Source: Streptomyces chattanoogensis
Lineage (GTDB): Bacteria; Actinomycetota; Actinomycetes; Streptomycetales; Streptomycetaceae
Direction: 5' to 3'
DNA length: 64,000 nucleotides
Assembly: GCF_001294335.1 (NCBI RefSeq)
Contig: NZ_LGKG01000163.1
Location: 62,001-126,000, forward strand
The notes beneath the pieces are model-generated. The model did no database searches. It was given only the letters and a program-made list of their open reading frames with translations, and had not been told where the DNA came from. Every line of letters starts with the position of its first letter. The first letter of the stretch is position 1. The position numbers and the translations under genes are program-made. Below are positions 38,104 to 46,808 of this stretch, in pieces.

Positions 38104-38859
38104 ATGGCGGAAGAGGGCCCCGTCCTGATCGCTTCCGTGCAGCGGGCTTTCCGGCTGATGGAGGCCGTGGGCGCGCATGAGGGCGGCGCGCCGGCGCAGC
38201 AGCTGGCACAGGAGACGGGGCTTCCGCTGGCCACCACGCATTACCTTCTGCGTACTCTTGCTCACGACGGGTACCTCCGTCGGCTGGAAGACGGTGGCTA
38301 TGTCCTCGGGGAGCGGCTGGACACCCTGCACTCCGGCGGTCGTGAACAGACGCAGCTCAGCCGCGTCCGCCCCGCTCTGGCATCGCTGCGGGACGATCTT
38401 TCGGCCGCCGTCTACCTGACCTTCTTCGAGGACGGCGAGATCCGGGTGGCGGATATCGTCGACAGCCCCCTGGCACCGCGGGTGGACCTCTGGGTGGGCT
38501 TCGAGGACTCGGGCCACGCCACGGCACTGGGCAAGTGTCTCCTGCGCGAACTCGGCGACGAGTCCCGCAACGACTACCTCTCCCGCCACCCGCTCGCCGA
38601 TCTCACGCCGCACACGATCACCGGCTGCTCCGAACTCATCCAGCGGCTCGAGATCTCCCCCCGTCCGCCGATCGTCACGGACATGGAGGAGTACACGCTC
38701 GGGACGTACTGCGTCGCCGTACCGGTGTTCCGCGGGCAGACGCTCGGCGCGCTCGGAGTGTCCCTGCGAGTGGACCGGCTCTCGTACCTCAACCAGGTCC
38801 GCGACCGACTGATACCAGCGGCGAAGCGCGTGACCAGGGGGCTCTCGCTGACCATGTGA
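38104..38859 (+). CDS. IclR-family transcriptional regulator
   Basis: A 251-residue regulator starting at ATG 38104 (MAEEGPVLIASVQRAFRLMEAV). The winged HTH occupies residues ~8-70 (GAPAQQLAQETGLPLATTHYLLRTLAHDGYLRRLEDGGYVLG). The effector domain (80-250) has VYLTFFEDGEIRVADIVDS, GHATALGKCLL, TDMEEYTLGTYCVAVPVFRGQTLGALGVSL and a final helix, all standard IclR features. Likely a repressor or activator of a catabolic gene; its target is not obvious here, though a triple direct repeat lies upstream of its own gene. Confidence 0.92.
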   Translation: MAEEGPVLIASVQRAFRLMEAVGAHEGGAPAQQLAQETGLPLATTHYLLRTLAHDGYLRRLEDGGYVLGERLDTLHSGGREQTQLSRVRPALASLRDDLSAAVYLTFFEDGEIRVADIVDSPLAPRVDLWVGFEDSGHATALGKCLLRELGDESRNDYLSRHPLADLTPHTITGCSELIQRLEISPRPPIVTDMEEYTLGTYCVAVPVFRGQTLGALGVSLRVDRLSYLNQVRDRLIPAAKRVTRGLSLTM

Positions 38860-38988
38860 AGAGATATGGCGTACGCGACGATCGTTGGACGACGGGACCG
38901 CGTGCCTGCCAGAGCCCGGAGAGTGTGTACGGATCGGGGGAACGGGGGCACTACGGCACGGGCTGGGTGATCCTGCGCGCCTTCCCCC

Positions 38989-39801
38989 TCACTCCCCCAG
39001 CTCGCTGGGAAGGTAAGCCGCTGCCGGCGGGGCCCCTGTGGCGAGGGCGGCGATGCGTTCCCGGTAGTGCGGGGCGAGCGTGGCGAGGCTGCTGATCTTC
39101 TCCAGCGGAACCCACTCCAAGCCGATCTGGCCGGAGTCCGCGTGGTGTCCGCCTACCAGATCAGGATTGCTGGTCAGGGCGCAGCGGAACGCGATCTCGA
39201 CGCGGTGAACGGTGTCGCCGTCGTCGGAGGAGTCGCCCGGCCGACTTGCCCATTCACGCATCCACAGCAGTGGGCCGGGGGAGACGGTCAGCCCGGTCTC
39301 CTCATGCACCTCGCGCCGTACTGCCGCAGGAAGTGGCTCTCCAGGATGCTGCCCGCCGCCGGGCAGGAAGTGGCATTCCTTGCCGCGCCACAGGTTGCGG
39401 GTCAGCAGCACGTTTCCGTCGTGGATGATGACCGCCTTGGCGGAGTTCCTGATCCGGGCCGGGGCGCGGTCCGGAAGTCGTCCTGTGCCGGCAAGGGCGC
39501 GGGCGGCTTTGATGGCGAGCTGGTTGGCGAAGAACTCGCCGGGGTCGGGGCGCATTCGGGCGAGCGCAACCATGCCGGTGATGATGACGTCGGCGACTTC
39601 GTCGTGTACATCGTCCCAGGTGTGGGAGAGCCCCTTACGGGGGTTGGTTCCGGTGAGGCCGACGACGGCCTGGGCGGCTTCGCCGGTCTCTTCGGCAATC
39701 TTGAGTACCTGCAGCACCCAGTTCTGCTCCTGGGGAAAGGGGGACACGGAGTCGTAGTAGTCGGCCAGGGCGCAGACGGTGTTCCAGGAATCGGGCTGCA
39801 A
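38989..39801 (-). CDS. MazG-like/NUDIX hydrolase fusion protein
   Basis: A 270-residue two-domain protein. A TTG start at 39801 is inferred because AGGAG lies six bases upstream and family-like sequence (QPDSWNTVCALADYYDS) begins there; the open frame extends 72 codons upstream with no homology. Residues ~1-115 are MazG-like (VLKIAEETGEAAQAVVG with the EExxE metal motif, and DEVADVIITGMVAL with ExxD). Residues ~130-270 are NUDIX with GGGQHPGEPLPAAVRREVHEETGL (complete box). Both domains hydrolyse nucleotide pyrophosphates, so this is a nucleotide-pool cleaning fusion. Substrate unknown. Confidence 0.88.
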   Translation of the reverse strand: MQPDSWNTVCALADYYDSVSPFPQEQNWVLQVLKIAEETGEAAQAVVGLTGTNPRKGLSHTWDDVHDEVADVIITGMVALARMRPDPGEFFANQLAIKAARALAGTGRLPDRAPARIRNSAKAVIIHDGNVLLTRNLWRGKECHFLPGGGQHPGEPLPAAVRREVHEETGLTVSPGPLLWMREWASRPGDSSDDGDTVHRVEIAFRCALTSNPDLVGGHHADSGQIGLEWVPLEKISSLATLAPHYRERIAALATGAPPAAAYLPSELGE

Positions 39802-40336
39802 GGGGGCTCCTGACGGTCGTTCTGGAGGCGGGAGACGGAAGGCGGTGCAGCTCGGCGAAGAGCCCACCGGATGTGCGGAGTTGATCGACGTTTCCGTGTT
39901 CGACGACGTGGCCGTGGTCGAGGGCGCCGACCGCTTCCTACGAGAGTGGAGGTTGGCCCGGGGCGGGCGGGGACGACGAAGGCGTACGCCGAGGTCATCG
40001 TACTGTTCCTGGTGCACGCGGTGGTGAACAAGGCTGCGCCGACAAGGGTGTTGGAGCAGATCTATGAGCTCGGAGACGATCGCGTCCTGCCCCAGGAGGC
40101 GCGCGGCGAGAGCGGCGCCATGCGTTGTCGGATGCGGACGCGGGTTGGGCTGCCCCCGGGACAGGTCGCAGGCCTGCGCGCCCCTGCGATCCGTATCTGC
40201 TCATGGACTCGCGCTCACTGGGCTGCGCGATTGAACCGAATCCGCAGCCCGGCCGTACAGATAGGGACGGCGGATTCGGTCTCGCGGGCCTGGTCTGCCG
40301 TGCCACCACCGGGCCCCGCACGGAAGGACGTTTGCG
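39802..40336. other. Intergenic region, possible gene debris
   Basis: About 535 bases between divergent genes. One plus-strand frame reads KAYAEVIVLFLVHAVVNKAAPTR and EQIYELGDDRVLPQEA, which looks protein-like but is short and has no start, so it may be a remnant. GGAAGGA at 40322-40328 is the ribosome binding site of the next gene. Confidence 0.35.
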
Positions 40337-42211
40337 TTGTCGCTCTTCACACGCTTTCATCAGCAGCCGGATGCGGACGAGGCAGCCCTGGCCGAAGAGC
40401 CGACCACGGATGCCGGCCTGCCGCCGGACGGCCTTCCCGCGCGAATACCGGACGAGACCTCCGCGGGTGACGACGCCGCCGGCGACGATACCGCTGGTGG
40501 CGGCACCTGGCGCGACCGTCACCCGTCCACCGCGCGGACCTTCGCCCACGCCACCACAGCCCTCTCCACCATCCTCGTCCTCCTTGCCCTCCTCATGCCG
40601 AACCAGCTCACCCTCCTCACCCCCGGACAGTTCGCGCGCATCCCCGTGGAGGGCATCTTCGGTGCCGCCCTGCTGCTCGTCCTCCCACCAAAGGCGAGGC
40701 GGGTGGCATCCGCCCTCGCCGGGATCGGTATCGGCCTGCTGACCGTGCTGAACCTCCTCGACATCGGCTGCAACGAGACGCTCGGCCGAGGGTTCAACCC
40801 GGTGTTCGACTGGCCCCTGCTCGACGACGGCGAATCGTTCCTCCAGGACTCGATCGGCCGGGCGAAGGCAACCGGTGTCGCGATCGGAGCCATGGTCCTC
40901 GTCCTCACCCTGCTCGTGCTCATGACGCTGGCGGTCGTCCGGCTCGGCAATCTCATGGCCCGGCACAGCGCCACCGCGACCCGCACCACCCTGGCGCTCG
41001 GGACCGTCTGGTTCGCCTGCACGGCGCTCGGTGTGCAAGTGGCCGGCGTGCCGGTCGCCGCAGAGAGCGCGGCAGGCCTCGTACAGAACCGTGCGCAGCA
41101 GGTGCGGGCGAGCCTGGAGGACGAGCAGGCGTTCGCGAAAGAGGCCGCCGTCGACACGTTCCGCAACACCCCGGGCGACAAGCTGCTGACCGGACTGCGC
41201 GGTAAGGACGTCATCTTCACGTTCATAGAGAGCTACGGACGCAGCGCCATCGAGGACCCGTTGATGGCACCGGGAGTCGATGCAGCCCTCGCGGACGGGA
41301 CGAAACGGCTGCGCGCCGCCGGGTACTCCGCCCGGAGCGGCTGGCTCACCTCGGCGACCTACGGCGGAAGCAGCTGGCTGGGCCACTCCACCTTCATGTC
41401 GGGCCTGTGGATCGACAACCAGCAGCGCTACCGCACCATCACCGCCGACGACCACCTGACCCTCACCGGCGCCTTCAAACGCACCGGAGCCTGGCGCACA
41501 GTCGGCATCATGCCGGGACTCACCAAGGGCTGGCCGGAGGCATCCTTCTACGGCCTCGACCACGTCTACGACTCCCGGGACCTTGGCTACAAGGGCCCGA
41601 AATTCAGCTGGTCAACGATGCCCGACCAGTACGCCCTGTCGGCCTTCGAGCGTCTGGAACACGGCAGGACCCACCGCGAAGGGCAGGGCGAACAGCGAGC
41701 CAGGCAACACGCAAAGCCGCTGATGTCGTTCGTCATCCTCACCTCCAGCCACAACCCCTGGGCGCCCCTTCCCAAGATCATCGGTTGGGACGAGATCGGT
41801 GACGGCTCCGTCTACAACGCCGTCCAGAAGGCGGGCAAAAACCCCGTGGACGTCTGGAAGCGCACCGACCAAGTGCGCACCGAGTACGGCAAGTCCATCC
41901 AGTACTCGCTGCACAGCCTCATCTCGTACCTGCAGAAGTACGGCACCAAGAACACCGTCCTGGTCTTCCTCGGCGACCACCAACCCCTCGCAAAGGTCTC
42001 CGGCGACCACGCCAGCCATGACGTCCCGGTCACGCTCGTCGCCCACGACCCGGCCGTGCTGAAGCGCATCTCCGGCTGGCGCTGGACACCCGGCCTGAGG
42101 CCCGGCCCGAAGGCACCGGTCTGGCGCATGGACACCTTCCGCAACCACTTCCTGACCGCTTACGGCCCGCAGTCCAAGCGCGGCAGCGCGGGCCGGTTGG
42201 GCCCTCGGTGA
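40337..42211 (+). CDS. LtaS-like membrane sulfatase-fold transferase/hydrolase
   Basis: A 624-residue protein with a TTG start at 40337, eight bases after GGAAGGA. A charged N-terminal arm (~65 residues, acidic) precedes four or five membrane helices (ILVLLALLMPNQLTLL, GIFGAALLLVLPP, IGIGLLTVLNLLDIG, VAIGAMVLVLTLLVLMTLAVV, TLALGTVWFACTALGV). The outer catalytic domain has alkaline-phosphatase/sulfatase motifs: FIESYGRS, YGGSSWLGHSTFMSG (nucleophile Ser/Thr region), LTSSHNPW and LGDHQPLAKVSGDHASHDVPV (metal Asp/His). This resembles lipoteichoic-acid-synthase-type phosphotransferases. It probably modifies cell-envelope polymers or lipids on the outer face of the membrane. Confidence 0.82.
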   Translation: MSLFTRFHQQPDADEAALAEEPTTDAGLPPDGLPARIPDETSAGDDAAGDDTAGGGTWRDRHPSTARTFAHATTALSTILVLLALLMPNQLTLLTPGQFARIPVEGIFGAALLLVLPPKARRVASALAGIGIGLLTVLNLLDIGCNETLGRGFNPVFDWPLLDDGESFLQDSIGRAKATGVAIGAMVLVLTLLVLMTLAVVRLGNLMARHSATATRTTLALGTVWFACTALGVQVAGVPVAAESAAGLVQNRAQQVRASLEDEQAFAKEAAVDTFRNTPGDKLLTGLRGKDVIFTFIESYGRSAIEDPLMAPGVDAALADGTKRLRAAGYSARSGWLTSATYGGSSWLGHSTFMSGLWIDNQQRYRTITADDHLTLTGAFKRTGAWRTVGIMPGLTKGWPEASFYGLDHVYDSRDLGYKGPKFSWSTMPDQYALSAFERLEHGRTHREGQGEQRARQHAKPLMSFVILTSSHNPWAPLPKIIGWDEIGDGSVYNAVQKAGKNPVDVWKRTDQVRTEYGKSIQYSLHSLISYLQKYGTKNTVLVFLGDHQPLAKVSGDHASHDVPVTLVAHDPAVLKRISGWRWTPGLRPGPKAPVWRMDTFRNHFLTAYGPQSKRGSAGRLGPR

Positions 42212-42446
42212 CGGCTGCGCACAGGCAGGTGGTGGGGCCGCTGGGCGTACGGTCCATCGCGCATGGCTGCACCGCGGCTGCAGTACGCCGCCGCGGTGCA
42301 GTGCAGCAAGCAGACAACCCAGGCACCCATGGGCGACCGTGATCCCCTCCTTCCCCACGCCTCCAAGTAGTTCAGACGGGTGATCGGACGGCTGCTACAT
42401 CTCTGGATCATTGGGTTGTGAAGCGCGTGCCGCTGTGCCGAACCTC

Positions 42447-42860
42447 TTACCCTGCTGAGGTGTAGGGCTGGAGGGCCGCACGCACCGGTGCAGGCATCTC
42501 CTTTTTGCTGTGGGTCGCGGGATCGACGAACACGTGTCGGACTTCGCCTTCTGCGATGAGCCGTTCACCGACCTTGAAAACCGGGCGCACGATCATGCTC
42601 GTGGTTCCGAGATGGGTGATGGGCATCTCGATGTCGAGCAGCTCATCGAAACGTGCCCCCAGGCGGTAGCGTATCCGCGCTTCTGCCACGACCAGGTCGT
42701 CTCCGCCCTCCACCGTGGATGCATAGTCTCCGATGACTTCTCGCCACAGCTCGGTCAGGGCGACGTCGTAGTAGAAGAGATAGTGACCGTTGAACACCAC
42801 ACCTTGCTGGTCACACTCGCTGTAGCGCACTCGCAGTCGGTGCGTGAAGAGCTTGGCCAT
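42447..42860 (-). CDS. Acyl-CoA thioesterase, 4HBT/YbgC-type hotdog protein
   Basis: A 137-residue hotdog-fold protein starting at ATG 42860 (MAKLFTHRLRVRYSECDQQGVVFNGHYLFYYDVALTELW). The catalytic Asp lies in the ECDQQGVVFNGHY motif, the YbgC/FadM signature. The rest of the fold (RYRLGARFDELLDIEMPITHLGTTSMIVRPVF) is complete. It should hydrolyse acyl-CoA or aryl-CoA thioesters in the cytoplasm. Stands alone; its open frame upstream of the chosen start has no homology. Confidence 0.9.
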   Translation of the reverse strand: MAKLFTHRLRVRYSECDQQGVVFNGHYLFYYDVALTELWREVIGDYASTVEGGDDLVVAEARIRYRLGARFDELLDIEMPITHLGTTSMIVRPVFKVGERLIAEGEVRHVFVDPATHSKKEMPAPVRAALQPYTSAG

Positions 42861-43172
42861 GGCGAGATCGTAGTCACCTCCCGCACTGATGACCGGGAGA
42901 AGTGCGAAGGGGCTGCTCGTCAGAAGCCGTGCCACGGCCTCCTTCCGCTGATCACCGCGGCATGAAGTGGAATGGCGATCCTGCTCGCCGTTCGGCTGGA
43001 GGCCGTGGCGAGGCCCGTATCGAGGACGAGGACCGGGGCGCAATCCCCGGCTCATCGGACCCGTCCCGCCGAGGCATGTGGCCGGTATGGAGAGAGTTCG
43101 CTGGGGGAGGCGGGCAAGGATGAGTGTGGACGGCCGGGGACGGCTCGGGAGCGCGTGATGAGGAGTGCGCAG
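42861..43172. other. Divergent promoter region
   Basis: About 310 bases between the thioesterase and the F420-dependent enzyme gene. I see nothing gene-like. GAGGAG at 43160-43165 is the ribosome binding site of the latter. Confidence 0.35.
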
Positions 43173-43585
43173 ATGCTGGAGCTCACCGATGATGTGCAAG
43201 AGCGGCTTACGGCGGCAGCCGTCTGGTTCGTGGCGACCACCTGCCCAGACGGGGCGCCACATGTGAGTCCTATGTGGGTCGACTTGGACGGTGGCCATCC
43301 CTGGTTCAACACCTCGGTAGGCAGAGTCAAGTTACGAAATCTGCGTAACGACCCGCGGGTGTGCCTGACACACCACGCCGACCCCTTCGACCGCGTGCAG
43401 ATCCACGGCCGCGTCGTCCGCTTCGTCGAAGGGCCGCAGGCGGTGCGCGACATGGACCGGCTCGCGCACAAATACTGGGCACGCCCTATGAGTGGCTGCT
43501 GCCGGAGGAGCAGCGGGTGACGGTGGTGATCGAGCCGCTGCGCGTGCGCCGTGTCGTCGGCGTCGAGCCGTTCGGGCAGCAGTGA
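43173..43585 (+). pseudogene. PPOX-class F420-dependent oxidoreductase with one frameshift
   Basis: ATG 43173 (MLELTDDVQERLTAAAVWFVATTCPDGAPHVSPMWVDLDGG) lies seven bases after GAGGAG. The FMN/F420-binding split barrel is intact through VRDMDRLAHKYW, after which the frame breaks. The expected end (LGTPYEWLLPEEQRVTVVIEPLRVRRVVGVEPF) is present in the +1 frame up to 43585. Restoring one C after the TAC codon at about 43480 would give YLGTPYEW and a normal protein of about 137 residues. So it is either a very recent single-base deletion or a sequencing error. F420-dependent reductases of this type act on small electron-poor compounds. Confidence 0.85.
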
Positions 43586-43838
43586 ACAGTGTGCGAGACA
43601 GAGCAGCGCGCTGGCCGGACCTTCACCGTCATTGCCGTCCGCGGGCGGCCTGGCGTCGAGTGCGCGGGGGACGTGGTGGGCCAGGTGGTCGAAGAGGTGC
43701 CCGGATCAGCACGCCACCGGGACCCGCAATAAGCGGCCGCGGCCGCCGAGTTGTACGACCATGGCACCGGACGATCCCGCGGCGGCCTGCGCACGAAGAG
43801 CCCTCCCGCAGCCGACGCGGACTGTCGCGCCTGCGCGG

Positions 43839-44162
43839 TCACACGTCCTGGGTGTCCTCCGCCACGAGCAGTGCCAGCAAGCCGGGAAAACGCTGCTCGA
43901 TGTCGGCCCGGCGGAGGGTGGCCATTCGGCTGTTACCCCGGTCGACCTGGCGGATCAGCCCTGCCTCACGTAGCGCACGGAAGTGATGGGTGACCGTCGC
44001 CTTGCTGACAGGCAGCGCAAAGGAACTGCAGGTGCGCGCCTCGCCTTCGGGCCCGGCCGCCAGCTCTCGCACGACGAGCCGCCGCAGCGGGTCGGCCAGT
44101 GCCGACAGGACCTTGCCGAGTTCCATCTCCGCCAGCTCGGGGTGCCCCTGCTCGTCGGGCAT
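43839..44162 (-). CDS. ArsR-family transcriptional regulator
   Basis: A 107-residue winged-HTH regulator. Several starts are stacked (GTG 44171, ATG 44168, GTG 44165, ATG 44162); 44162 is best spaced from GGGAGG. The HTH reads LGKVLSALADPLRRLVVREL, then SSFALPVSKATVTHHFRALREAGLIRQVDRGNSRMATL. There is no metal-binding ELCVCD motif in the usual place, only one Cys (TCSSF), so it may sense something other than arsenic. Divergent from the ABM monooxygenase gene with two identical palindromes between them, which it most likely binds. Confidence 0.92.
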   Translation of the reverse strand: MPDEQGHPELAEMELGKVLSALADPLRRLVVRELAAGPEGEARTCSSFALPVSKATVTHHFRALREAGLIRQVDRGNSRMATLRRADIEQRFPGLLALLVAEDTQDV

Positions 44163-44176
44163 CACCATCACCTCCC

Positions 44177-44198
44177 AGGTACGACTTGCATCGTACCT
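44177..44198. promoter_or_regulatory. ArsR operator palindrome 1
   Basis: Perfect inverted repeat AGGTACGA-N6-TCGTACCT, 15 bases before the regulator start and overlapping its leader. An identical repeat lies 43 bases away centre to centre. Binding by the neighbouring ArsR protein is inferred from position and symmetry. Confidence 0.82.
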
Positions 44199-44219
44199 TG
44201 TCGACCACTACCGTCCACG

Positions 44220-44241
44220 AGGTACGAAAAAGATCGTACCT
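44220..44241. promoter_or_regulatory. ArsR operator palindrome 2
   Basis: Second perfect copy of AGGTACGA-N6-TCGTACCT (spacer AAAAGA instead of CTTGCA), directly in front of the monooxygenase ribosome binding site. The 43-base centre spacing is four helical turns, fitting cooperative binding of two dimers and control of both divergent genes. Confidence 0.82.
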
Positions 44242-44257
44242 ATACGTGGGAGGACCC

Positions 44258-44626
44258 GTGGATCAGCCGTTCACTCTCGTCGGCACAGCCCGCCCCAAGC
44301 CTGAGCGCGCGGAGGAGCTGCGACAGCTCCTGCTCTCGTTCGTCGAGCCGACACGGCAAGAGCCCGGCTGCCTGGAGTACCACTTCCACGAGGACCGGGA
44401 CTCGCCAGGCGTTTTCGTCTTCTACGAGGCATGGCGAAGCGAGGAGGACCTCAACGCTCACCTGGCACTCCCCCACCTTCGGGACTTCTGGCAGCGCCGC
44501 ATGGACTACCTGGAGCGGGACCTGGAGATCCGGTACCTCACGATGCACAGCCCGTACCAGGAGCGGGACAGCAGGGTGTCGGACGGCGCCACATCGTCAT
44601 CGGCCAACTTGCCTGTATCTCAATGA
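44258..44626 (+). CDS. Antibiotic-biosynthesis-monooxygenase (ABM) domain protein
   Basis: A 122-residue protein; GTG 44258 after GGGAGGA. The ABM ferredoxin-like fold is visible: FTLVGTARPKPERAEELRQLLLSFVEPTRQEPGCLEYHFHEDRDSPGVFVFYEAWRSEEDLNAHLALPHLRDF, the typical quinol-monooxygenase (YgiN-like) pattern with the EPGCLEY core and the H-L-x-x-P-H end. The tail after residue 100 is Ser-rich and variable. Such proteins oxidise quinols or related aromatics without cofactors. Expression is probably controlled by the divergent ArsR regulator. Confidence 0.9.
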   Translation: MDQPFTLVGTARPKPERAEELRQLLLSFVEPTRQEPGCLEYHFHEDRDSPGVFVFYEAWRSEEDLNAHLALPHLRDFWQRRMDYLERDLEIRYLTMHSPYQERDSRVSDGATSSSANLPVSQ

Positions 44627-45126
44627 CGGTAGGCCTCGACCGGGGGGTGAAGGTGCGCCCATAACTCGTCCCTGCACATCGCACAGCGGGTTGTCTGCCA
44701 CCGTGGCCGCCGCCTCACCACAGACGGCGGCTTCGCCACCCCGCCAGGACAGGCATGACGGCTCGGACACCGCGCTTGCGCACCTGCTCGCGAATGGTGC
44801 GTCAGGATTACGCCTTGTCGGCCGGGGCCACAGAGAAAACCGGAGGGCACCTGACCTCCGGGACGCGCACAAGCAGCTGCACGTGCGGCTCACGGGCGGC
44901 CACAAGGTCCCGGCGACAAGGTCCGGCGACAGCGTGGCCGCAGCGCCTGATCACCGCAGGCCGCTAGGTGGAGGACGTCTGTGCCAGTCGCGGAGCACGC
45001 ACAGCTCCACCACCCACTCCAGGCAGCCGGACCGGAGAAAGCGGGGGGCGGGTGCCTGCACCACGCCTCTGTCAGCGGCGGAACCACATGGCGCGTGCCC
45101 GCGTCCGTCCAGACGTTCGCAAGATC
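44627..45126. other. Intergenic region, no convincing gene
   Basis: About 500 bases. One plus frame reads ASGLRLVGRGHRENRRAPDLRD and similar, without conserved sequence or a start; I do not consider it a gene. Confidence 0.35.
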
Positions 45127-45786
45127 ATGAACAGTGGCAGACAACTGACAGAGGAGCTCGCCCATGACTGGACAGCTACCCGCTACCTCTACCTCGCGCG
45201 GCACGGTGAGGCTTCACCGGATGAGAGCCGGCTGACGGACAACGGCCGTCGACAAGCCCTGCTGCTGGGGGAGCGGCTCCGGCGCAGCCCGCTCTCGGCC
45301 GTCCACCACGGCCCGCTCCCACGGGCGGAACAGACCGCCCGGCTGATCTGCGAGCAGCTGGACAATGTGCCCGTGCAGCCATCCGAACTGGCTGGGGACT
45401 ACATCCCCTACCTGCCGGAGCGAGAAGAACTGCCTCCGGAATCAGCCGACGCCATGCTTGACCGCCTGTCCCAATTCCCGGCCGAAGAGCGGGAATCCGG
45501 CCCGGAGTTGGCCCGGGAAGCCCTGGCACGGTTCGCCGGACCGGTGGACGGTGACGAGCCTCGCCACGAACTGATCGTCACCCACAACTTCCTCATCGGC
45601 TGGCTCGTCCGGGCCGCACTCGATGCTCCAGAGTGGCGCTGGATGGGCCTCAACCACGCCAACGCCGCGCTGACCGTTGTCCGATACGCGCCGGGCCGGC
45701 CGGCTTCCGTTCTCTTCTACAACGACACGGGCCACCTCCCCCTGGAGCTCCGCTGGACCGGCTTCCCGCCCGAGCTCCACCTCTGA
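45127..45786 (+). CDS. Histidine phosphatase family protein
   Basis: A protein of about 219 residues with YLYLARHGEASPDESRLTDNGRRQA: the RHG motif holds the catalytic His. The second His is in IVTHNFLIGWLV, and the WRWMGLNHANAALTVV end fits the phosphoglycerate-mutase-like fold. ATG 45127 is the first in-frame start but has no good ribosome binding site. A strong site (GAGGAG, 45151-45156) instead serves an ATG at 45164 in another frame, just before the conserved region, so the true start may have been altered by a small indel. Substrate unknown (phosphoester or phosphoprotein). Confidence 0.85.
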   Translation: MNSGRQLTEELAHDWTATRYLYLARHGEASPDESRLTDNGRRQALLLGERLRRSPLSAVHHGPLPRAEQTARLICEQLDNVPVQPSELAGDYIPYLPEREELPPESADAMLDRLSQFPAEERESGPELAREALARFAGPVDGDEPRHELIVTHNFLIGWLVRAALDAPEWRWMGLNHANAALTVVRYAPGRPASVLFYNDTGHLPLELRWTGFPPELHL

Positions 45787-45907
45787 CGCCGGCAGTCCGC
45801 CCCTCGCATCGGCAGTCGACAGAGGAAGGGATGCGGGCCGGGCCGGTTCGGCGGCACGGGTGCCTTCCGCAGGCCCGGAGCGGCGCCCTCCCCGTCAGGA
45901 GCCGGTG

Positions 45908-46808
45908 TCAGGCGGCGGCCAGCAGCGCGGCCGCCGCCTCGATGTCCGCGGTGAGGTTGCGGTCGGCCAGGGACGGGGCCAGCATCTGCGCCGCGCGTGC
46001 GTGGAAGTCGCGCAGTTCGCCGTCGCCCGCCGGGGCCAGGCCGCGCATCCCCAACGCGCGGACCGCCGCCACCGGTTCGCAGGCGAGTACGAGCCGGAAG
46101 TGCTCCACCGACTCCAGCAGCCGCCGGGCGCCGGTGGAGGCGAAGCTCGCATGTTCCTCCACCCCGCGCGATATCACCGCATGGCCGAGCGTCACCGGCT
46201 GTGCCGCACCGCGCAGTTCGGCCAGTGCGGACTGGGCGGCGTACTCGGTGATCATGATGCCGCTGCTGCCGTCCTCGCCTTCGGCGAGAAGGGCGGCAGT
46301 CCGGTGAAGGCCGGTTCGACCAGGATGCCGAGCCGGGTGGTGGAGAGTTCCGCGGTGCCCAGGAGTCCCAGGCGGAACTGGTCGAGGGCCAGTCCCAGCC
46401 GGGCCAGATGGAAGCCGCCGTGGTGGTGGTGGTCCTCCGCTGCGGCGTTGAGCAGCGGGTTCTCCACGGCAGAGTTGATCTCCACGGAGAGCACCTGGTC
46501 CAGTGCGGACCAGGCATCCAGCGCCGTGCCGTGCACCTGGGGAGGCAGCGCAGACCGAAGGGGTCCCGCACCAGCGGCGAGCCCCAGTCGGCCGGCTCCA
46601 GCAGCTCGCGCATCCGTGCCGCGAGCAGCTGTGCTCCCGGGTGCGGACGCGAGTCGTGGACGTAGGCGGCGTACGGCTCGATGGAACCGCGCAGCGCGGT
46701 CAGGGTCAGTGCGGCGACCAGCGGCACCCGGTCCAGGAGGTGCCCGAAGTCGGTGGCGGCGAGTGCGGACTGACCTAGGTCAGCGCACCGCTGGACATCA
46801 GGAACCAC
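45908..46808 (-). pseudogene. Broken aromatic amino acid lyase (HAL/PAL/TAL superfamily)
   Basis: Three frames carry consecutive parts: LVAALTLTALRGSIEPYAAYVHDSRPHPGAQ and DPFGLRCLP; then VHGTALDAWSALDQVLSVEINSAVENPLLN with FHLARLGLALDQFRLGLLGT; then MITEYAAQSALAELRGAAQPVT to the end. The conserved EINSAVENPLLN identifies the MIO-type lyase/aminomutase family. Two single-base deletions, in the GGGG run at 46539-46542 and near 46289, explain the frame changes. The 5' part with the MIO-forming Ala-Ser-Gly is missing, so only about 300 of ~520 residues remain. The truncated end lies at a head-to-head junction with another broken gene. Confidence 0.85.

Noticed and set aside
44627..45126. Small gene between the ABM protein and histidine phosphatase
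   Set aside because: An open frame exists but has no start signal and no protein-like pattern beyond GC-bias effects.
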